From contig NC_073637.1 of assembly GCF_029407905.1 (NCBI RefSeq), forward strand, positions 48,546,501-48,610,500: a DNA stretch of 64,000 bases, in the 5' to 3' direction. The translations under genes and the position numbers were made by a program. Of the stretch, positions 57,670 through 64,000 are shown piece by piece. Each line of letters begins with the position of its first letter. The first letter of the stretch is position 1. The notes beneath the pieces were generated by a model. The model worked only from the letters and a program-made list of their open reading frames with translations, was not told the DNA's origin and did not search any database. This stretch comes from Bubalus kerabau (taxonomy: Eukaryota > Chordata > Mammalia > Artiodactyla > Bovidae).

Positions 57670-58059
57670 TTATTTCCCTGACCTTCTCCTAAGAGACCAA
57701 GAAGGCCAAGTTGGTTCAGCCACACTGGCCTCTGCTAATTGCAAACGGTGAAGTCTGCCCTGGGCAAAGGGGCAAGCAACTAAAAGGAGAACAAGGCACC
57801 AAAGAGACTCTGTAATTAAGATCCAGGGTCTTCTATTCACTGGGTCATTTGAGCTGGTTAAATCCCTCCTCTGTGACATGCCCAGGACCTTGGTTAGTTT
57901 GCGGCCCGTTCAGAGCATCTATATATAGCAAAACAGCCTCCTGACTGGCTATGGTGCTTTCTTACTTCAGTGTTATCCTCTTTCCCACAGCTTAGGCGCT
58001 TCCTTCTCTGTGAATGTTTGCTTGTGACCTTCCTTTACAGCTTTTGTTGCTGTTCTTTA
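57670..58059. other. Unique spacer
   Basis: No repeat recognised. Confidence 0.5.
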
Positions 58060-58142
58060 TTGCTGTCATTCTAACACCTTAGAAGGGTGCCAGGGACTTA
58101 ATATGTGCTCAGTAAAGAGTTGTTGAATGAAGAATGAATGGC
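58060..58142 (+). mobile_element. L2 tail
   Basis: 'gtgccagggacttaatatgt', 'gctcagtaaagagttgttga' and 'atgaagaatgaatg' match a forward L2 3' end. Confidence 0.7.
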
Positions 58143-58526
58143 AAACTGATAAAAGCATCTCCAGTATTCGTGATTAGTAATGGTTTAATTTTGTGGTGGT
58201 GTTTAGTGCTTTATGCCCTATTGGGTTCCATATCGGGGAAAAGACTCAGAAAGTTCCAAATATTGCCTTTTACAATATAATATGACCCACACTCATCTTT
58301 ATGGTTTGAGTGATTATTATTTACCCTGTGCCCTTACTTCTAGTTAGCAGGTAGAAAAGTCTCTCCAAGAAATTGTCACTGGACCAAACTTAGGTCTGCT
58401 TGACAATCTACTGGCCCCAGGTTGTGGTGAAGGAAAATGCAGCCTTCATTCCAGGGCACCAACTGAGGAGTCCAGGGCAGCCAGTGCACAAAATACCTCA
58501 ACTCCCAAATGGTTTTCAGGGAGGCA
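58143..58526. other. Unique spacer
   Basis: No repeat recognised. Confidence 0.5.
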
Positions 58527-58633
58527 TTTGGAAGGTGGCATGCTATGCAGCATGTTAGATCTTAGTTCCCTGACCAGGGATCAAACCCATGCCCCTGCAG
58601 TGGAAGCACAGAGTCCTAACCACTGGGAAGTCC
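58527..58633 (-). mobile_element. CHR-type SINE, short
   Basis: Only the head half of a reverse CHR remains ('gttccctgaccagggatcaa' to 'ccactgggaagtcc'). The 10-bp duplication cagggaggca at 58,517-58,526 and 58,634-58,643 is intact, so the element is bounded on both sides. Confidence 0.88.
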
Positions 58634-58811
58634 CAGGGAGGCAGTTTTAAAGGCCAGGTGAGGGAAGGGCTTGCAGGGTATGTGACCCTGGTGGTGGTTT
58701 TACCATCTGTAAAACAACTCAGGAAGTGTGCATCATATACTGTTGTCTAGACCCTTCAGAGGGGAGAGGGAGGGGTCTGTCCCGGGAAGGCCCCCTAGGA
58801 CCTGCTCCATT

Positions 58812-59032
58812 CTTGTTGTTGCTCAATTGCTCAGTTGTTGCCAACTCTTTGGGACCCCACGGACTGTGGCCCTCCAGGCTTCTTTGTCCATGGAATTTCC
58901 CAGGCAAGAATACTGGAGTGGGTTGACATTTCTTACTCCAGGGGATCTTCCCAGACCAGGGATCCAACCCACATCTCCTGAGTCTCCTGCACTGGCAAGG
59001 TGATTCTTTACCACTGTGCCACCAGGGAAGCC
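58812..59032 (-). mobile_element. Bov-tA SINE
   Basis: Reverse Bov-tA, near complete; similar cctgctcc and cctgctct flanks. Confidence 0.92.
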
Positions 59033-59347
59033 CCCTGCTCTGTTACAAAATAGCAAACAATCCAAAGTCTAGCAACCAAGAATGGAATGCATTTCTCAAG
59101 ATTCCCATTGGGCCATCTGTGTGGGGCATTTTTTTTTGAGTATTTTTATAAGAATCCACCCCTAGCCTGTGGGTCCAGGGTCTAGAATCTCTTCAGATGA
59201 ACTTGAATATTTCTGAGATACACTGCATGTTGCTGTTGCCTGTTTCTGTTGCAGAGAGCTCATTTCTCTTGTGCTCTTATTGTACCCTCTTTCCACATGT
59301 TTCCATGCACATGCTTATTCCTCCTGCTTTTGTCCCATAATTCTGAG
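59033..59347. other. Unique spacer
   Basis: No repeat recognised. Confidence 0.5.
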
Positions 59348-59558
59348 TGCATGCTCAGTCATTCAGTTGTGTCCAACTTTTTGCAATCCCCCTGGACTAC
59401 AGCCTGCCAGGCTCTTCTGTCCGTGAGATTTTCTTGACAAGGATACTGGAGAGGATTGCCGTTTACTCCTCCAGAAGATCTTTCCAACCCAGGGATCAAA
59501 CCTGTGGCTTCCGCATTGGCAGGCAGATTCTTTACCACTGAGCCACCTGGGACACCCC
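59348..59558 (-). mobile_element. Bov-tA SINE
   Basis: Reverse Bov-tA, more diverged than neighbours, head ending 'gccacctgggacacccc'. Confidence 0.9.
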
Positions 59559-59577
59559 CTATAAAGCTATCATCTTT

Positions 59578-60040
59578 AAAGTTCAAGTGTCACTTCCTCT
59601 GGATATGCTCTCCCCGCACCTAGGAAGTAGATGCTTCCCCACCTCATTGCACCTGATGTGCTCTGAGAATATTTCCAGCATATAGTACTTATGACCTTCT
59701 ACTGTTGCTATTTGATGAACAGGTAAATGGTTAAATTCTTAATGCCTCTAGGCCATGACAGGGCTTCTCTTGTGGCTCAGCTGGTAAAGAATCCGCCTGC
59801 AGTGCAGGAGACCTGGGTTGGGTAGATCCCCTGGAGAAGGGAAAGGCTACCCACTCCAGTATTGTGGCCTGGAGAATTCCATGGACTGTACAGTCCATAG
59901 GGTCGCAAGGAGTCAGATACGACTGAGCAACTTGCTCTCACAGGCCATGGCAAGAATATTTTTCATCTCCGCTGGTGGGCAGAGATGGCATAGTGCCTGG
60001 CGTGAATAGGTACTCAGAATATTTGTTGTGTGAATTTAAT
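59578..60040 (+). mobile_element. L2 LINE 3' end, interrupted by a Bov-tA
   Basis: The left part 'caagtgtcacttcctctgga' and the right part 'gcatagtgcctggcgtgaat' with 'aggtactcagaatatttg' are in L2 order on both sides of the SINE at 59,761-59,941. Confidence 0.6.
59761..59941 (+). mobile_element. Bov-tA SINE, internally deleted
   Basis: Forward Bov-tA missing the B-box segment after 'gagacctgggttgggtagat'. Duplication ggccatgaca (59,751-59,760) and aggccatggca (59,942-59,952). It also carries the self-complementary ccatggactgtacagtccat near 59,879-59,898. Confidence 0.92.
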
Positions 60041-60995
60041 TGTTTACGTTCTAAAGAAAGCTTCGGGTAGGTACTCACAGTCCTTGGCATCTCTTTTTAC
60101 ATAAGCCAATTATCCTTCTCACTGCCTGGAAGGTTTGAATTTAAGGCCAGTTCAGCCTGCTATAGCAGAGCCCATGGCTATTGCCTGCTCCTGTGTGGGA
60201 AGAAGGGCCAGAGGGCATTTGTTGAGCAGGACACCAGGAATCCAGGGTTCTGGAATCCCATGCTTTCTCACTTTCCCATTATATTCTTCCCTATGCTTTT
60301 TTCCTGTTCCCCTCAACTTCTCTCCCCTAAAGGCAGGACTTGACAAAACTGATTATTTTGCTCACTTAAGCATCATGGAAATATAGCAAATAAAACAATG
60401 ACCCTGGCAAGTCACTAGAACACAGTTGGAACATTGCCGAAAACAGTTATGCATGTGGAATTAGCAGTCAGGGCTCTGAAATCACAGCTGTTGCTTGAGA
60501 AGCAAGAGGCTGGAAGGGCCAGATACTGAGGCTTCTTCCTCCTCCATCCCCTGACTCTAACTATAATCATCCCAGGCAGTTGATTCGCAGCCTTATTAGC
60601 AAAGCACTGGGAAGAGACAGTGTCGCCATTCCCGTTGGCAAGTGTCTGTAGATGTCTCATACATAAGAAACCTGACCAACATCTTAACAGGTTTTTTTGT
60701 TTTTTTTTTTTCCCCCACAAGCTCCGGCTTAAAATTTTTCCCTCTAGCAGCTTCCATTTGTAGGAAGGAGAACAGTTGGCTGACCCAACTGTCGGATCTC
60801 CTACCAGACCATTGGAAAGAGGAAATTTAGGAAATAAAGCAATGTTAAAAATTGGGTAATGTAATTTTTAAAATGCAGCCACCTGAATATATGATGTGAA
60901 ACTCAGGGCCGATGGAGAAAGAATGTTTATTAGATTCTGTGATCAGCAGTATTGGAACCCACTGGGATAAGAAACTGTTTTTTCCTTTACCATTT
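60041..60995. other. Unique non-coding DNA
   Basis: T-rich run at 60,690-60,712; otherwise nothing recognised. Confidence 0.5.
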
Positions 60996-60999
60996 AAGG

Positions 61000-61602
61000 C
61001 TAATTATAGAATACTGAATATGGTTCCCTGTTCTATACAACATGACCTTGTTGTTAATCCATTCTGTATATAATGGTTTGCATCTACTATCCCAAACTCC
61101 TCATAGAACCCTTCAACTCCACCCCCACAAGTCTGTTCTCCGTGAGTCTGTTTGTGTTTCATAGATAAATTGATTTGTGTCATATTTTGGATTCCATTTA
61201 TAAGTTATATCATATGGTATTTGTCTTTTTCTTTATGACTTACTTCACTACATATGATCATCTCTAGGTCCATCCATGTAGCCACAAATGGCATTGTCCG
61301 TTCTTTTTTATGGCTGAGTAGTATTCCATTGTTTATATGCACCACATCGTCTTTATCTGTTCATCTGTTGATGGTCATTTAGGTTGCTTCCATGTCTGTC
61401 TTGTCTGTTGTATATAGTGCTGCAGTGAACATTGAGGGGCATGTATGTTTTCAAATTTTAGTTTTCTCTGGATATATGCCCAGGAGTGGGATTGCTGGAT
61501 CATATGGTAGCTCTGTTTTTAGTTTTTTGAGGAACCTCCATATTGTTCTCCATAGTAACTGCACCAATTTACATTCTCAACAACAGTGTAGGAGGGTTCC
61601 CT
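61000..61602 (-). mobile_element. L1 LINE: ORF2 end and 3' UTR
   Basis: Reverse L1 with 3' UTR landmarks on the left ('atggttccctgttctataca') and the end of ORF2 on the right ('atatgcccaggagtgggatt', 'gctggatcatatggtagctc'). It is 5'-truncated at about 61,602 with no long open frame. Confidence 0.9.
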
Positions 61603-63087
61603 TTTCAGAATGAAAAACTTTGTAAAGTTCATGTTGTCAGTGAAAGATTGTCTACATTTTTATACACATGTGAGCAAGGGAGAAGATCAGTTGGTGGGAT
61701 TGTACTAGATCTCATTTAGTAATTGTCCAGGATAATTGGGGTATAAGGATAAGGGTTTTTATTTTAAGGATGTAGTGGGAATTGCATTGAAAAATGAAAT
61801 TGTCAAACAAACTTGACAGTATATATCCATTTATAATCATGCATTATTCAATAATCTACCCAATTTTATACCTCTCCACTCATTTCTATATTAAAAAGAA
61901 CTGATTATTTTCACAAGCTAGACTGATTCATTATTTCCAAATTTACTTACCTACAAAAACTAATACCCAGGTTGAGTTTGATAGGGTGAGGAAGATTAAG
62001 ATGTCTCATCGGAGGAGAACTCCTCTCCCAGGGCACTTGTAACCTTCTGTATTCCATGCTACCTGTCTTTCAGGATGGAGGAAGATCGTCCTGGTGTGTT
62101 ATGTTTTGGTGGCATTCTAAGCCAGAAATGCAAACCAGAAATACCAAATGAATCTATTTTGAGTATTGATGAGCTGTTATTTGTATGAATGTCCAAAATC
62201 ACTCTGACCTATTGGCACATCTGTACATATCATGTTAGTTTCCTTTTTTTTTTTACTAGTAAGAGAGATCAGTATTGGTCTTAACTATGTTTGCCATTTT
62301 TTTCCAGCTCCCTAACTCTCAATTTCTGTGGAAATTACAGTTTTCCCTTCAAAAAGAGTATTTCATTCGTAGATTACTCTTTTAGGGAACTATTTTGAAC
62401 TAACCAACTGAAGTATTTCCTTGAAGAACTCTGAAACCCTCTCTCTTTAATTTCTCCCTCATTATCATCGTGGAAAATTCAGAATCTGTTACATAAAATT
62501 CTGTCTTGGTTCCATCACTCCTAAACTGGACATACATATCCTTTTAGTTTTTTCTCTCTCTGCCCAGTACTTGATTTGCAGGTGCTTAGAGATTTAAAAA
62601 ATTGAGTGAATAGAAGAATTTATAGTATAGAAGTTAGATACTAAACTGCATCTCATGATTCTACCATGTCTTTCTTTTCCATACTGCTAATACTACAAAT
62701 AATTATCCTTTGCTTAAACACCAATAACAACAGCAAACCCGCCCAGCTTCTCTTTTAATGCTGCACAATTAGCAGCTATCCAAACATCTCATGGTAAACA
62801 TATTAAAATCCACACCCCGTGCTTTTAGGTAACAATATGTGCATTAAGATACTCTTCATTTTATAAATTAGGTAATCCTGGTAACGTTGGATAGTGTTAT
62901 TCTCAATTCTTATCTGTAGCTATACAGTCATTGAGCTGAATAAAATGTTGCAATGTAGCAATTAAGAATATCCTTTTTTCTTTTTTAATCCACAAGTTCG
63001 GCAAATTACAACTTGTTTGTCTAAGTAAACAATGTTACCTGCTGTGGCTGCCTTGTTATACAACAGAGTTCTGCGTGCAAATTACCA
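61603..63087. other. Unique, A+T-leaning DNA
   Basis: About 1.5 kb with no recognised transposon or coding signal. Confidence 0.55.
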
Positions 63088-64000
63088 ACAGTTACAGTTA
63101 GAACTGGACATGGTACAACAGACTGGTTCCAAATAGGAAAAGGAGTAGGTCAAGGCTGTATATTGTCACCCTGCTTATTTAACTTATATGCAGAGTACAT
63201 CAGGAGAAGCACTGGGCTGGAAGAAGCACAAGCTGGAATCAAGATTGCTGGGAGAAATATCAATAACCTCAGATATGCAGATGACACCACCCTTATGGCA
63301 GAAAGTGAAGAGGAACTGAAAAGACTCTTGATGAAAGTGAAAGAGGAGAGTGAAAAAGTTGGCTTAAAGCTCAACATTCAGAAGACAAAGATCATGGCAT
63401 CTGGTCCCATCACTTCATGGGAAATAGATGGGGAAACAGTGGAAACAGTGTCAGACTTTATTTTGGGGGGCTCCAAAATCACTGCAGATGGTGATTGCAG
63501 CCATGAAATTAAAAGATGCTTACTCCTTGGAAGAAAAGGTATGACCAACCTAGATAGCATATTAAAAAGCAGAGACATTACTTGGCCAACAAAGGTCCGT
63601 CTAGTCAAGGCTATGGTTTTTCCAGTGGTCGTGTATGGATGTGAGAGTTGGACTGTGAAGAAAGCTGAGCGCCGAAGAATTGATGCTTTTGAACTGTGGT
63701 GTTGGAGAAGACTCTTGAGAGTCCCTTGGACTGCAAGGAGATCCAACCAGTCCATTCTGAAGGAGATCAGCCCTGGGATTTCTTTGGAAGGACTGATGCT
63801 AAAGCTGAAACTCCAGTACTTTGGCCACCTGATGTGAAGAGTTGACTCATTGGAAAAGACTCTGATGCTGGAAGGGATTGGGGGCAGGAGGAGAAGGGGA
63901 CGACAGAGGATGAGATGGCTGGATGGCATCACTGACTCGATGGATGTGAGTCTGAGTGAACTCTGGGAGTTGGTGATGGACAGGGAGGCCTGGTGTGCTG
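63088..64000 (+). mobile_element. BovB LINE, 5'-truncated, runs off the window
   Basis: Forward BovB beginning inside the reverse-transcriptase domain ('gttacagttagaactggaca') and continuing past the window edge before the 3' terminus. Confidence 0.96.
63094..63837 (+). pseudogene. BovB reverse-transcriptase (ORF2) fragment
   Basis: Part of the RTE-clade non-LTR reverse transcriptase that copies BovB RNA at a nicked chromosomal target. The frame has no AUG of its own: it is open from about 63,094 because the element is 5'-truncated. It shows the GQGCILSP block near 63,148-63,171 and the catalytic YADD near 63,274-63,285, the two aspartates being metal-binding residues of the palm. A C-terminal cysteine/tryptophan-containing region with 'ELWCWRRLLR' follows. 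The frame ends at a TGA (63,835-63,837) directly after FGHLM; BovB-like sequence continues in the same frame beyond. The endonuclease and the start of the RT domain are missing, so it cannot be functional. Confidence 0.92.

Noticed and set aside
63378..63932. 184-codon minus frame at the right edge
   Set aside because: It is the antisense shadow of the BovB reverse-transcriptase frame; the similar plus frame at 56,946-57,263 is the same shadow in the reversed copy.

Overview
The window is nuclear DNA from a ruminant, most likely a bovid. It carries about 22 Bov-tA tRNA-Glu-derived SINEs, 7 Bov-A2/Bov-A SINEs and 8 pieces of the RTE-type LINE BovB. These families, taken together, are a ruminant signature from established knowledge. 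About 10 older CHR-type artiodactyl SINEs and mammal-wide MIR, L2, L1, MaLR, hAT and Tigger-like relics lie underneath. The species (cattle, bison, buffalo, sheep or goat) cannot be told from these families alone.

No host protein-coding gene, tRNA, rRNA, snRNA, CRISPR array or bacterial-type operon could be supported. The only reading frames with recognisable protein homology are decayed BovB reverse-transcriptase fragments, chiefly at 63.1-64.0 kb, 56.8-57.7 kb and 51.2-51.7 kb. The remaining open frames are short, lie in SINE sequence or look like chance, so the window is intergenic or intronic.

Layout. 0-2.5 kb: unique DNA and a probable endogenous retroviral LTR (about 0.8-1.4 kb). 2.5-16.2 kb: dense mosaic of L1, L2, MIR, Bov-tA, CHR, Bov-A2 and BovB, including a Tigger-like DNA transposon (14,674-15,367) with matching terminal inverted repeats, a hairpin-rich core and a Bov-tA inside it. 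16.2-20.5 kb: mostly unique, with MIR pieces and an A+T tract. 20.5-26.5 kb: repeat-dense. 26.5-36.5 kb: unique stretches separated by single SINEs. 36.5-40.1 kb: the longest interspersed-repeat-free block. 40.1-46.0 kb: a three-layer nest (L2, then a MaLR LTR, then a CHR SINE), a MER20-like relic, SINEs and a candidate conserved block near 42.5 kb. 46.0-50.1 kb: largely unique. 50.1-64.0 kb: BovB-rich, with copies in both orientations.

The most informative signals are evolutionary. Many insertions keep target-site duplications, at least seven younger SINEs sit inside older elements, and one BovB arginine codon has decayed to a stop or glutamine in ways that match CpG deamination. The repeat-free blocks are candidates for regulatory DNA, but that is inference. 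I found no convincing undescribed biological system here. Family names were assigned by pattern recognition, not by a database search, and boundaries of old elements are approximate.
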